Below, in pieces: positions 22,441-34,240 of a stretch of 64,000 bases of DNA. The notes beneath the pieces are model-generated. The model was not told the DNA's origin, ran no database searches, and was given only the letters and a program-made list of their open reading frames with translations. The DNA comes from Bretschneidera sinensis. Lineage: Eukaryota; Streptophyta; Magnoliopsida; Brassicales; Akaniaceae. Numbering within the stretch: the first letter of the stretch is position 1; each line of letters starts with the position of its first letter. The stretch covers positions 79,163,001-79,227,000 of the forward strand of contig CM043698.1 of assembly GCA_023935145.1 (NCBI GenBank). The letters run 5' to 3'. A program made the position numbers and the translations under genes.

Positions 22441-23355
22441 TACACCTCTCCAAAGACCAAAGCCAAGCCGTAGCGCCCACAAGTGAGAGTCGAGGCGCGC
22501 ACTTGAAAGTTTGTCTCCGAGTTATGACCTAATTAGGACTTTAATGCTTGTTTAAACCCTAGAACACCCTTGGAACTTTTGTAATATAAGTAGATCACTT
22601 AGGGTTTAAGAGGCATAAGACATCGATTAAAGATCATTGAGAGGTCGGAGACCGGGGAAAACTCCATCAAGCATGAGCCCCATGGCCAACTAATCTCCAA
22701 GCAAGGCGAAGGGATGAATCCCTAGGTGTAGTCGTTCTTATTTTCTAGTCTTGATTCATTGTAGTTTGGATTATTATCAAAATATTGTTATGGTTTACTC
22801 TGGACATAATTAGAAGATTTCCTCTTAATCTGTTGATTGCATGCTTCTCCTAGATATAAGTCTAGTCATGCTCTTCTTATGTCAATTTGTTTGGATGTGA
22901 TTGAGTCCGATAGATCTATCTTTTAGGTTTGTCCATTACTGTGATATTTTCATAAAATATATGTTGTCGTTTCTTGATAAATCTATAGGATAGGTCATGT
23001 GTGCTTAATTCAAAAAAGCAATTCATATCAATTACATTAGGGTTTACATATGTGCTTTAATCGAATATTTGCCGATTGCTTGTTTGGGATGTGAAACTTG
23101 CAATCGAGATAAAAACAACTGAATCAAGATTGGAATAAGGCAACGAACCTAGGGAGGATTCTCGGACCATTGTTGTTCTCTATTATATTTACACAATTAT
23201 TTCACACTACTTCAAACTTAGATTCTTTCCTTTGACTTTTATCGTTTCGTATTAAAGTTTACATCTTCTCTTGTAGTTTGCTTGTCTCCCTATGGAATCA
23301 ACACCCCAAAGCCGTGCTACAACTACCGCATTATACTTTGGGCGTAATCAGGGTG

Positions 23356-23640
23356 TATGCTAATTTTTTGATCGGGAGATATCATGTCTTATCACTGTGT
23401 AGGATTCAACTGACATAATAGATGGGTTTCTGCATCCTAGAGTCTTCTTGAATTAAAACGGAGTCTACCACATCTTGGCCTATTAATATATAGAGAAAGA
23501 GTTTCTGCTTTGTGATGGGTTTAGTTAGGAGGGGTGGCAAACTCAAGTATTCTTTTAGTTCATTGAATGCTCTTTAACACTCTTCATCCCAGGTGAAACC
23601 CTTGGCTTTTTGAGAGCCCTAAAGAAAGGTAAGCACCTTT
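23356..23640 (-). pseudogene. pol: TE-A RNase H, N-terminal portion
   Basis: The continuation on the other side of TE-B: with the 5-bp duplication collapsed it leads into the frame at 10298. Degraded, with few clear motifs, and identified mainly by position between RT and RNase H. Confidence 0.55.
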
Positions 23641-24431
23641 TAAAGGATTTAGACATGAAGCAGCTGAGTGCAGCCACTCGTCCGATCAACCTTTGAATTT
23701 TTTTTGACGTTTTGATGAGGAGTCATATTCATTATTGTCTTTATCTTTTTAGGGTTGGCTTCTATTCCCCATTGTCTTACCATGAAGCCCAAGAATTTTT
23801 TGCCAGTGACTCTAAAGGCGCATTTGGTGGCGACAAAGTATCCCAAAAGCCTCCTCCAAATCAGACTCATGATCTTAAGCACTGACACTCTTAACTAACA
23901 TGTCATCCACGTAAAGTTCCATGTTTTTCCAGATTTGTTCTTTAAAAATCTCATTGACTAGCCTCTAATAAGTCGCTCCTGCATTCTTGAGTCCAAAACC
24001 CATCACCTTGTAGCAATCCAGGCATTGATTGGTGATAAAGGTGGTCTTGGGTTGATCGGGCTTATGCATTAAAATTTGGATATAGTCAGAGTATGCATCC
24101 ATGAAACTGAGTAGCTCATGCTTGGAGAGAGCATTAACCAACTGGTCAATCCAAGGCAGAGGAAAACTATCTTTTGGGTAAGCCTTGTTTAGATCTGTGG
24201 AATCAATGCAAATCCTCCACTTACCGTTGGCCTTCTTGAACATCACCACATTGGCGATCCACTCTGGGTAGTTGATCTTTTGGATAAAATCGGTTGCCAG
24301 GAGCTTGTCAACTTTTTCATTAATGGCGCTCTACCGTTCTGGAGCGAGTAACCTCTTTTTTTTACCATTGGTCGATGGTTAGGATCTATATTCAATCGAT
24401 GAACAATAATTAAAGGATCGACCCCAGGCAT
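23641..24431 (-). pseudogene. pol: TE-A reverse transcriptase (broken)
   Basis: On minus, GVDPLIIVHRLNIDPNHRP, then VVMFKKANGKWRICIDSTDL, NKAYPKDSFPLPWIDQLVNA, FMDAYSDYIQILM, and the active site LYVDDMLVKS near 23900-23930. The thumb follows with CAFRVTGKKFLGFMVRQWGI and EANPKKIKTI. The catalytic YVDD is present, but the chain is cut by a stop near 23966 and by frame changes. The Tat-like signature is DLNKAYPKDSFPLP. Confidence 0.82.
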
Positions 24432-24878
24432 ATCGGAGGATGACTAGGCGAAAAGATCCTGATTCTTTCACAGAAAAAAAAATCAAGGATTCTTTATGGT
24501 CCTCGAAGAGACCAGACCCGATTAGCACAACTTTCGAATCTCCTTCGTTTAGTGGGATGGGGATGAGTTTTTCTTCTAGCTGCCCTTGTGAGGTCTTAAG
24601 TTCATCTCTTAGGTCCTCTATTTCTAAGGGCAGAGGTTCGACTTTTCTCTGGTCTTTGATGGAGTTCAAATAGCAGTAGTGGGAGGTTTGTTGATTACCT
24701 TGAACCTCCCCCATGCCTTCTTTAGAAGGGAATTTTACCTTCAAATGATATGTAGAGACTACCGCCTTCATTTTATTAATGGCCAGTCTCCTAAGTATCA
24801 CGTTATATGAATATTGGTGCTTCACCACCAAAAATGTAGTCTGGACAGTAGTGAGTTGTAGTGGACTCCCAACAGTAA
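24432..24878 (-). pseudogene. pol: TE-A protease C-terminal part and linker
   Basis: On minus, MVTVGSPLQLTTVQTTFLVV and YNVILRRLAINKMKAVVSTY followed by LKVKFPSKEGMGEVQGNQQ, typical of the C-terminal half of the Tat-type protease and its linker. The N-terminal half lies at 34229-34044 across TE-D; collapsing the CCAAC duplication makes them contiguous. Confidence 0.78.
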
Positions 24879-24883
24879 CCAAC

Positions 24884-26139
24884 TGATTAGGGCATGAAAA
24901 TGCACTTCAGATATAGTTAATTATATGCATTTGTTGAGATTAATTTTGATTATTCATTGAATTTCTTAACAAGTGTGGTCCTTTGGAGAATTCTGTGTCT
25001 TAGTGTGTTTTGCAGATTAAAAAAACAAAGAAGTATTAAACAAAAAATATATAAAATATGTTCGAAAGAATCCACAACATCCAGACTAGTTCAAAGCAGG
25101 GGAATTGGGCCTGGGCAGAACAGCAGCGTGGCCTAGACAGCAACAGAACTGGGCCTGGACAACAATAAACACATGGCCTAGATAACAACGAATCGGGCCT
25201 GGACAGTAGCAGATATACGGCCTGGATAGCAGCAAAATCGGGCTTGGACAGCAGCAGAAGCACACAACCTGAACAGAAACCCTAGGGCGACTTTTCTGTC
25301 TACAAAGCCATCTCCATACAGCTATTTATAGGATTTTAAACTTAGAAACCATGGGGGTTGAACAAATACACATTGAATTTCTAGAGAGCTATTGTGATTA
25401 TGTATTATCGGCTAGGCTAAGTTTCAACCAAGGCGAAGAGATGAACTCCTAAATGTAGCGGGTTTGGCTTGTATTTAATTTATTATTTATGTTTTTAACG
25501 TTGAATAATTATTTTGAGTCATTTCCTTTATTTAATATTGAAGTTGATGTTTTTGTGTGACAGGAAATTATATTTTCTTCTTACATAGATTTTATTTAAC
25601 TTCGGTGATTGTTGTTCTTGTTCTCCATATAAGTTCAGTCATGCTTCTCTTATGTGTGGAATTTAGGATGCAATTGATTTCTGTATATTAATTATATATG
25701 ATTGTCCTTTACTATGTTATTGTCTCCGGATATATTGTTGATTTAGGATATCACATATGATTGACCGTTGCATTACTTGTAAACAAGAATGGAATTTCTC
25801 ATAATAATTTACAAAAGAATATTTTTGGTGCTTTCACTATTATTTTCCGATTACGCATTTGGGATGTGAAATACATAGTTGAGTTATAATTACTAAATTG
25901 ATACAAGTTGAAGCTATGAAATCTAGGAGGGATTCTTGGACCCTTGTGTTTCTAATTATTGATTTTCTTTCACTTAATTCAATTGTTTCATTTAATTCTC
26001 AACAATTTCTTAATATTAATTTTTAATTTTGTTTCCATTATTTTTTGCCTGAGACTTTGATTGTAGAACATTCTCTTCGTGAGATCGACACCTCATTCTA
26101 TACTACTGCTATTGCATAGTATTTTTTGGGCGTAATTCA
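24884..26139 (+). repeat. TE-D 5' LTR
   Basis: Starts TGATTAGGGCATGAAAATGC and ends GGGCGTAATTCA. A TATA-like TATTTATA is at 25323-25330. It is longer than its partner because the 3' LTR lacks an internal segment. Confidence 0.92.
25080..25280 (+). repeat. Repeat island in the TE-D 5' LTR
   Basis: Imperfect ~30-bp repeats of GGGCCTGGACAACAGCAGAA type, immediately upstream of the TATA-like box. Counterparts in the 3' LTR (33120-33330) include the palindrome CCAGGCCTGG. Confidence 0.8.
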
Positions 26140-26144
26140 AATTT

Positions 26145-26162
26145 TGGCGTCGTTGCCAGGGA
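26145..26162 (+). promoter_or_regulatory. TE-D primer binding site, tRNA-Asp type
   Basis: TGGCGTCGTTGCCAGGGA, five bases after the 5' LTR, with two mismatches to the tRNA-Asp complement. Confidence 0.8.
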
Positions 26163-26418
26163 GAGCGTCAGTCTACAGAGAGGTTGTCGGGTACTATCTT
26201 TCCAAACTCTTTCTTTTAGTTTCTTTTTAATTCTAGCTTTAGTTTATTTTTCAATTTTCTTTTATTCAAGGAAAAAATTAATAATTAAAAAAAAAGAGTG
26301 TTGGTGGTATATGCATTGGGTTAGAGATGAACACAGACGATTAGTTAGAATCCTTCAGTTAGAATACCCACCAAATTAGATTAGGAGTAAAACGGTTTCA
26401 AACACAAGCTCTAACACC

Positions 26419-27646
26419 ATGAGCAATCACGAAGATGACCTTGTTAGGACCCTAAATCACTATCTTCATCCCAGATACACATCTACACCATCATGCATCA
26501 TGTTTCTGCCAAACATACCACATACAGATTTCAAGCCGGGCATGATAGCATTGATACCCACCTTCCACGGTTTAGAAAGTGAAAACCTTTTATGTTCACA
26601 TTAGGGAATTTGAGGAAGTGGTGGCCATGTTTCATGGCAGACCTAAAGCTTTTTCCTTTTTTCTTTGAAGGACAAAGCAAAGAGTTGGCTACACTCTTTG
26701 TGGCTGGTTATGCTCTTTGCGGCTGAGGTCCATAGGTTCATGGGAAGAAATAACACAAGCATTTTTCAATAAATACTTCCTGCTTCACAAAACCATTGGT
26801 CTAAAGAAAAAAAAATTAACCTTTACCCAAAAGGATAGTGAGACATTATATCAGGCAAGGGAGAGGTATAAGGATTTTATAAATATATGTCCACACCATG
26901 GGTACTATAGTAGGCTCGTAGTTAGTCATTTTTACGAGGGACTTATGAGTAGAGAACGTCAATTCATAGAGATGATATGCAATGGGGACTTTATGCAAAA
27001 GGACCCCGATGATGCAATTGAGTATATGAATGACTTGGCTGAGAAGGCCCACACTTGGACAGGGCCTAGTGTTGTTAAAAGCACAAATAGAGCAAGACCG
27101 GCTGAGATTTACCAACTTAGGGAAAAGGATAACATGAAAGCCAAATTAGAGCGAGTAACTCGAGAGTTAGAGGAACTTAAGACCCAAGATGGTAGACTCA
27201 CGCATAATGTTGCAAGAGTCGAGTCACAATGTGCTTGTTTCGTCTGTGGGAGAGTGGAACACTTAGCTCAGGATTACCCAAATTTTATAGAGATGATAGG
27301 AGTTTTTGATGAACAATGTAACGCCATAAAGATTTACAGGAAGCCTCATAATCCTTTCTCCAATACATATAATCCTCGTTGGAGTAACCACCTGAACTTT
27401 AGCTGGAGGTCCGACTCAAACCAACCCACACACGCACATGCACAACCACCTATGTCATACCCTGCAACCTCATACAATGTGCAACCTAGTAGAATCCCTT
27501 TAGAGGAAAATTTTAACGCATTTATAGAGTCACAAAGTAAAATTATTCAGAGATTGGAAACTGTTGTGACACAGGTAATGGAAGAGAACAAGAAAACTAA
27601 AAGTCAAATAACTAAGCTAACAAGTTCTCTCATAGTGCAAGAGTGA
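26419..27646 (+). pseudogene. gag: TE-D Gag
   Basis: The ATG at 26419 (MSNHEDDLVRTLNHYLHPRY) opens a frame that shifts around 26600-26717. The Gag core follows: WEEITQAFFNKYFLLHKTIG, LYQARERYKDFINICPHHGY and FYEGLMSRERQFIEM. The knuckle reads CFVCGRVEHLAQDYP, with the last Cys replaced. A C-terminal NPFSNTYNPRWSNHLNFSW motif is shared with TE-C and TE-G. Residues 1-60 are in another frame and one or more frameshifts disable it. Confidence 0.82.
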
Positions 27647-28560
27647 GGCAAATTCCCATCTCAGCCTCAATCAAATCCAAAGGGGCAACATATGGCATAA
27701 ACCTCTACTTCAGATTCACAAAACATCATAGAGTTCAATGCCATAACTACTCGGAGTGGTAAGGTGTTAGATGGATCAAGTCAACCGACGACCACGAGCA
27801 CTGAGGAGAACGTCCCCAAGAACGAGTCAAATGAAAAATTTTCAATTCAAGTCTCTTTTCCCCAAGCACTCTGACCAAAAGGAAAAAATCTCAAAATACA
27901 AGGTGAGATCCTGGAACATTTGAAACAAGTTAAGATTAACTTGCCTTTGCTTAATGTGATTAAACATGTACCAACCTATGTGAAGGAGATCAAGGATCTA
28001 TGCACAATAAAAAGAAAGCATCAAGTCAAGAAGACTGCATTCTTGACTGAGCAAATGAGAGTGGTGATTGAGCAAAAGACACTGCCCAAATATAAAGACC
28101 CAGGGTGTCCCACGATCACCTGTCAAATTGAGACTCATGAGATTTGTCAAGCTTTGCATAGTCGAAGATGTACTGATACAGATAGATAAGTTCTACTATC
28201 ATATTGATTTTCTCATTTTGGATACTCATACTGTGGTTGATATGGATTCTAAGGTTCCAATCATTTTAGGAAGACCTTTTCTGGCCACCTCTAACACTCT
28301 TATTAATTGTTGGAATGGTATAATGAAGCTGTCTTTTGGGAACATGACTCTAGAGGTCAACATTTTCAAAATCAAAAGAAAACCACATGATGATGATGAT
28401 TGCTATCATACTTATATGATAGACACGCTGATCCCAAAGGAGGCTCTCATGAGCAAAAATTTAGAATCTTTAGAGTATCTCCTTTGTATTTTTTATTCTT
28501 AGAGTTCACTTTATCTTGACGATGTTTTCGATGTTTCTGTTGTTTCAAGGTTAAAGGATA
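27647..28560 (+). pseudogene. pol: TE-D protease remnant, active site deleted
   Basis: Linker with AITTRSGKVLDGSSQP (near 27740), then LPKYKDPGCPTITCQIETHE (28071-28140). The frame passes directly from ICQAL to IVEDVLIQIDKFYYHIDFLI and VPIILGRPFLATSNTLINCW. The block that should hold D-L-G-A-S is absent near 28155-28170. The order of remaining motifs matches the TE-C protease. Confidence 0.8.
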
Positions 28561-29700
28561 AAGGAGAATGAAAATGGCAACCAAGCTTCGAGGAGTTACG
28601 AAGAGATGGAGAGAGACCGAAGTCATCTGCTAAGTAGACCTCAAAGGTCGACTTAGCGACGCTACCTGAGGGACTCAAACATGTATTCTTAGGACCAGGT
28701 GATACCTTTCCAGTTATTATTTCCTCTGTTCTTAGAGATCACAAGAAAAGAAATTGATTGATATGTTAAGTAAGCACAAAGCTGCATTAGGATAGACAAT
28801 TGTTGACATTAAAGGAATTAGCCCCTTGATATATTCCCATAGGATCCATTTAGAGGAAGGAGCTAACCCCCGTAGGGACCCCCAGAAATAACTTAAAACC
28901 CTACTATGAAAGAAGTCATGAAAAAAAAAGTTTTAAAGTTGTTAGATGCAGGTATCATTTACCCAATCTCTGATAGTAAGTGGGTTAGCCCGACTCAGAT
29001 GGTACCTAAAAAGTCTGAGGTAACTGTGGTAACCAACATGGAGGGGATGCCTATTCCTACCAAAGTAGTGACTGGGTGGCGCATGTGCATAGACTACAAA
29101 AAACTTAATTCCGTCACCCGCAAGGATCACTTCCCATTTCCATTTTTAGACCAAATCTTAGAACGTGTAGCTGGCCATCCCTTCTACTGCTTTCTAGGCG
29201 GGTATTCGGGATATTATCAGATAGAGATTGCATTAGAAGATCAGGATAAGACTGCATTCATATGCCCATTTAGTACTTATGCATTCTGGCATATGCCTTT
29301 TGGATTGTGTAATGTGCCAACTACATTTCAAAGATGCATGACTAATATATTTAACGATATGGTCAAAAAATTTATGGAAGTCTTTATAGATGATTTAACT
29401 GTGTTTGGTGATTCTTTTGATTCATGCCTACTCCATTTACAGGCTGTTTTGAGTAGATGTGAAGAAAAAGGTCTTATGCTTAATTGGGAAAAATGTCATT
29501 TCATGGTTCCCTCTGGACTAGTTTTGGAGAACATAATTTCTGAAAAAGGGATCGAAATGGATAAATTAAAAATAGGGTTTATCTCTAAATAGTCCACACC
29601 CAAAACTGTTAAGGATGTTAGATCATTTCTTGGGCATGCCGATTTTTATAAAAGGTTTATACAGAGTTTCTCTGCTATATTTAGACCATTATATAACCTT
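28561..29700 (+). pseudogene. pol: TE-D reverse transcriptase
   Basis: After a broken N-terminal part (IVDIKGISPLIYSHRIHLEE), a 228-residue open segment (28906-29592) has KVLKLLDAGIIYPISDSKWV, GWRMCIDYKKLN, VTRKDHFPFPFLDQILERVA, PFGLCNVPTTFQRCM, the catalytic VFIDDLTVFG (29378-29408) and NWEKCHFMVPSGLVLENIIS. It then runs out of frame, with stops, at the thumb ([13 protein letters not shown] near 29620). Confidence 0.85.
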
Positions 29701-30294
29701 ATAGCTAAGGAAGCCATGTTCAATTGGACGCAAGAGTGTGAGGAAGCTTTTCGAACACTCTTTGATACCCCCATAATGCAGTCACTAGATTGGAATTTAC
29801 TGTTTGAGATTATATGTGACACAAGTAATTATGCGGTGGAGACAGTAGGACAACGAAGGGAGGAGAAGCCCTTTGTTGTAGATTGTGCTAGTAGAACTCT
29901 TAATAATGCACAAATTAATTATTCTACTACTAAAAAAGAATTGCTAGTGGTAGTTTTTGCCTTAGATAAATTTCGTGCTTATCTTATTGGTATACCTACC
30001 ACTGTTTTTACTGACCATGTGGCCCTTAAGTACCTTATTTCAAAGAAGAATGCTAAGGCAAGATTGATTAGGTGGATTTTACTCTTACAGGAATTTGATT
30101 TAACAATTAAGGATAAGAAGGGGGTGGAGAATGCGATGGCAGATCACTTGTCTCGCCTGGAGTTCAATGAGTCTGCTGATGGGCCACCCATCCGAGATGA
30201 CTTCCCCGATGAACATCTGTTCGCTATAAACCAAGTACCATGGTATGCACACATTGTAAATTACTTGGTTTCCGACGAAATGCCATCCATATAA
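29701..30294 (+). pseudogene. pol: TE-D RNase H
   Basis: The open segment 29716-30294 has [94 protein letters not shown] and [11 protein letters not shown] small deletion affects the D-x-S-x-x-A region (usual GAVLGQR reads ETVGQR). It is otherwise one of the better preserved parts. Confidence 0.85.
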
Positions 30295-31528
30295 AGCGCA
30301 CAAGATAAGCACAAATTTTTTGTCGAGGTAAGAAATTTCTATTGGGATAACCTTTATCTTTATAAGTATTGCCCTAACCAAATTATAAGGCGGTGCATCC
30401 CTACGGTTGAGATTGATAGTGTCTTACATTTTTGTCATAGTTCAGCTTGTGGCGTTCACTTTTCTATGAAAAAGACTGTCGCAAAAATTCTACAGTCTGG
30501 ATTATATTGGCATTCTCTGTTTAAAGACACTCACAATTTTTACCGTTCTTGTGATAAATGCCAAAAGCTTGGTGCTCAGTCCTAAAAGCATATGATGCCC
30601 CTTAACCCAATTCTTGTCATTGAAATATTTGATTGTTGAGGGATCGATTTTATAGGACCCTTTCCACCTTCTTTTGGGTATCTATATATCTTGCTTGCAG
30701 TGGACTACGTGTCCAAATAGGTACAAGCTGTGGTGTGCCAAAACAACAACAACAACACTATTGTCAAATTTCTTAATGAAAACATTTTCTCCAGATTCGG
30801 CACGTCTCAGGCTATGATTAATGATCAAGGCACTCATTTTTGTAACCGTTCTTTTGAGGCTTTGATGCACATGTATGGTATGCACCACAAGGTCATTAAT
30901 GCCTACCACCCATAGACGAATGGCCAGGCTGAGTTGGCCAACTGAGAGGTGAAACAAATATTGGAGAAGACTGTGAACCCGAATAGAAAGGATTGGTCTT
31001 TGCACCTTCTCGATGCTCTTTGGGCTTACTGTACTGCTTACAAGACCAATTCGGGATGTCTCCGTATTGGTTTATCTATGGAAAGCTTGCCATCTACCGG
31101 TTGAGTTAGAATATCGTGCTTATTAGGCTGTAAAAAGCATTAATTTTGATCTTAATGATGCAGGAATTCATAAGAAGCTTCAGTTGGATGAGATTGAAGA
31201 GTTGTGAAATGGTGCCTATGACAACTCAAGAATCTGTAAGGCAAATATGAAGGCGGCTCATGACAAGAAAATTCTGAGGAAGCATTTCGAGCCAAATCAA
31301 TGAGTCTACCTCTATAACTCGAGGCTTCACCTTCATCCAGGCAAGCTAAAATCGAGATGGATCGGCCTGTTCGTGGTTAAGCAAGTCTTTCCAAATGGTT
31401 CGGTTGAGATAAAAGATCCAAAAGATGGGAGAGTATTTCAAGTGAATGGGCAACGCCTGAAGCACTATGTGGAGAAAGTAGAAGAACCAGAGGAGATCTC
31501 TCTGGTTGCCCCTGTCTACTTTGATTGA
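30295..31528 (+). pseudogene. pol: TE-D integrase
   Basis: Zinc-binding H and C residues lie in HFCHSSACGVHFSMKKTVAK and YRSCDKCQKLGAQS. The core has GIDFIGPFPPSFGYLYILLA, RFGTSQAMINDQGTHFCNRS and NGQAELAN, with several stops. The C-terminal part has [20 protein letters not shown] and [18 protein letters not shown], ending at a stop near 31528. A short AAC repeat lies at 30739-30757. Confidence 0.82.
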
Positions 31529-32910
31529 TGTTCAGTACTTCTATCTATGTTATATTTTACTTCTTTCTAGTTTAGTTTTTTGCTTTGTTTCCTTTTATGT
31601 TTTGTTTTGTGTGATGTTGGTTTACCTACGCTACGTTATTGGAGTTCTTCTCTCCCATTGGTATGACTTTCTTATCTTTTGGTGACCGTGAGGAAACTAT
31701 CATATTCTGGTTGGGGGTGGTAGTATATGCATGCTTGTTATATATTGTTTTGTGTGAAACTATCATGGTATGTTTGTGAGATTTCGTGATTTTGTGAACT
31801 GTTGATGCATGATTACAACTTTGTTTTTGTCAAGGTCCAACGACATTGTCTTGATTAACACTGACTGTTTTCTAGAAACTCATTTCTGTGCACATACTAA
31901 GCTTTATGGATTGTTTAGAGAGTAATGCATATGATCTTTGGTTTTTAACCATGTTTGAAGCACATTTGTTTTTATTGAGTGGAGAGTCTGAGAAAACTAG
32001 CATTATGAACTTTTATTGCTTACTTGAATTGGTTTTATCACTATTTGAGATGCTTTGTTTGGCTTACCTCACATGTGGAGAAATGATTTGGTTAGTTGTC
32101 GAAGCCTTCGAATCCATCATTAACATTTGCGTAGTGTTTTGATCGTCTACAATATCTTGGGAATGATTCTTCTTCCATCAGCTTATTTATATTGTAATTC
32201 TCTAAAAGAAAAAAATATCATTCTTCTATCAGCTTATTTATTTATATTGTAATTCTCTAAAATAAAATAAAAAAGAGAAGACGAAAAAAAAAGAAGAAAA
32301 ATAAAATATCAGTTTTTGTTTACTTCAGTTTTCAGTTTTTATTCGAAAGAAGGAAGATTCAACAGTTTAAGGAAGATAAGTTGTCGCACCACACTCAGAA
32401 GAAAGGAGCTTCTACATCAAGGCTTATGGATTAACCATTGAAATTTCGAGGCATTATATTGGTAAGTCAGATAAAGTGTTTTGAACTGTGTGATTAGCCT
32501 ACTTTGTGGTCGATTCTTGTTCACTTGCTTGTCCTAAATTGCTTGACCCTTTCACTGAGTGCTTTTATCCATTTTCCAACTCCATGAGTAAATACCTTGC
32601 CTATTTCAATTGATAAACACTTTACCTATGAGGATGATGGAGTTGAGGCTTCTTTTCTTGGTTGATTTCAAAGTTTTATGCATCATTAGTTTGTGGTAAG
32701 AAGGTTTAGGCTTAGTGCACACACTCACAGTTTCTTAGAAGACATGATTTGAAAATCTCATTAGTATCTGTGAGCTTTGGCCAACGTTTGTTTGAATGCT
32801 AGATACTTCTACAGAATTCTCAGATAAACAACATTCATGCTATGTTACTTTTCATGCATTGCTGTTTCACTTGCATCACTAGGTACTAGCAATGAGCTGG
32901 TTAGGGATTG
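31529..32910 (+). other. TE-D 3' non-coding region
   Basis: No gene recognised. A PPT-like GGTTGGGGGTGGTAG is at 31711-31725, about 1.2 kb before the 3' LTR, while the bases just before the LTR read TTAGGGATTG. A 40-bp segment (CATTCTTCTATCAGCTTATT) is duplicated at 32165-32265. Small frames such as 31888-32142 have no recognisable motif. Confidence 0.6.
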
Positions 32911-34038
32911 TGATTAGGGCATGAAATGCACTTCAGATAGAGTTAATTATATGCATTTGTTGAGATTAATTTTGATCATTCATTGAATTTCTTGACAAGT
33001 ATAGTCCTTTGGAGAATTTTGTGTTTTAGTGTGTTTTGCAAATTAAAAAAACAAAGAAGCCTTAAACAAAAAAATATATAAAATATGTTCCAAATAATCC
33101 ATAACATCTAGACCAATTCAGAGCAGGGAAACCGGGGCTGGGTAGAACAACAGTGCGACTTGGATAACAGCAGAATCGGGCCTGGACAACAGCAAACGCA
33201 CAACCTGGACAACAGTAGAACCAGGCCTGGATAACAGTAGACACACAGCCTAGACAACAGCAGAACCAGGCCTGGATAGCAGCAGACACACGGGTTGGAC
33301 AGCAGCATAACCGGGTATGGACAGCAGCAAAAGCAAACGGTCTGAACAGAAACCCTAGGGTGACTTTTTTGTCTACAAAGTCATCTCTATACAGCTATAT
33401 ATAGAATTTTAGACTCAGAAACCAGAGGGGCTGAACAAGGAGCTGAACAAATATACATTGAATTTTTAGAGAGCTACTGTAATTACGTATTATCGGCTAG
33501 GCTAACTTTCAACCAAGGCGAAGAGATGAACTCCTAGACATAGCGGGTTTATCTTGTATTTAATTCAACATTTGTGTTTTTAAAGTTGAATAATTATTTT
33601 GAGATGTTTCCTTTATTTAATATTGAAGTTGATGTTTTTGTGTGATAGACAATTATATTTTCCTCTTCCATAGATTTTATTTAACTCCAGTGAGTGTTGT
33701 TCTTTTTCTCCATATAAGTTCAGTCATGTTTCTCTTATGTGTGGAATTTAGGATGCAATTGATTTCGGTATATTAGTTGAGTTATCATTACTGAATTTAT
33801 ACTAGTTGAAGTTGTGAAATCTAGGAGGGATTCTGGGACCCTTGTGTTTCTCATTATTGATTTTCTTTCACTTAATTCAACTGTTTAATTTATTTCTCAA
33901 CATTTTCTTAATATTAATTTTTAATTTTGTTTCCATTTTTTTTTTGCTTGAGACTTTGATTGTAGAACATTATCTTCATGGGATCGACACCCCATTCTAT
34001 ATTGCTGCTACCATATAGTACTGTTTGGGCGTAATTCA
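32911..34038 (+). repeat. TE-D 3' LTR
   Basis: Matches 24884-26139 but lacks an internal segment of roughly 200 bases around 33768, offset by small insertions elsewhere. TATATATA is at 33396-33403 and the repeat island at 33120-33330. It ends GTAATTCA before CCAAC. Confidence 0.92.
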
Positions 34039-34043
34039 CCAAC

Positions 34044-34240
34044 TATGCTTCCTTCGGTAAATAATGGTGTCTCCAAGAAGCCATATAGAGGAGATGATAC
34101 TGGCTTGAGTTGGTCGTCCTTTAGATTCATCTGTTGGAAGGTTTCATAAAAAAGGATGTCTATTGAGCTCCTATTATCCACCCGGACCCATTCAACATTG
34201 TAGTTAGTGATAAGGAGGGAGGTAACCATAGCATCATCAT
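34044..34240 (-). pseudogene. pol: TE-A protease, N-terminal part
   Basis: On minus, VEWVRVDNRSSIDILFYETF then QQMNLKDDQLKPVSSPLYGF. In Tat elements the protease site reads V-D-x-G-S-S; here the middle reads VDNRSSID, so the Gly is changed. It continues at 24878 across TE-D. Confidence 0.75.

Larger units (their letters stand above)
10304..23350 (+). mobile_element. TE-B: solo LTR (about 1.34 kb) split by TE-C
   Basis: It begins TGATGAGAGCCATAAAATGC and ends TTTGGGCGTAATCA, flanked by the duplication GGGTG (10299-10303 and 23351-23355). Without TE-C only 10304-10740 and 22446-23350 remain, about 1342 bp with no primer site, gag or pol, so it is a solo LTR left by LTR-LTR recombination. Its ends and blocks such as CAAGGCGAAG.GATGAA resemble the TE-D LTR, so the source was a related Athila-type family. 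It interrupts TE-A RNase H. Confidence 0.85.
24884..34038 (+). mobile_element. TE-D: Athila-type Ty3/gypsy element, degenerate
   Basis: LTRs at 24884-26139 and 32911-34038 flanked by CCAAC (24879-24883 and 34039-34043). Order: LTR, tRNA-Asp-type primer site, gag, protease remnant, RT, RNase H, integrase, 1.4 kb non-coding, LTR. Multiple stops and a protease deletion make it non-autonomous. No env-like ORF was found. It interrupts the TE-A protease. Confidence 0.92.

Noticed and set aside
30100..31005. Minus-strand ORFs at 30100-30381 and 30682-31005
   Set aside because: They are shadows of TE-D RNase H and integrase on the plus strand.
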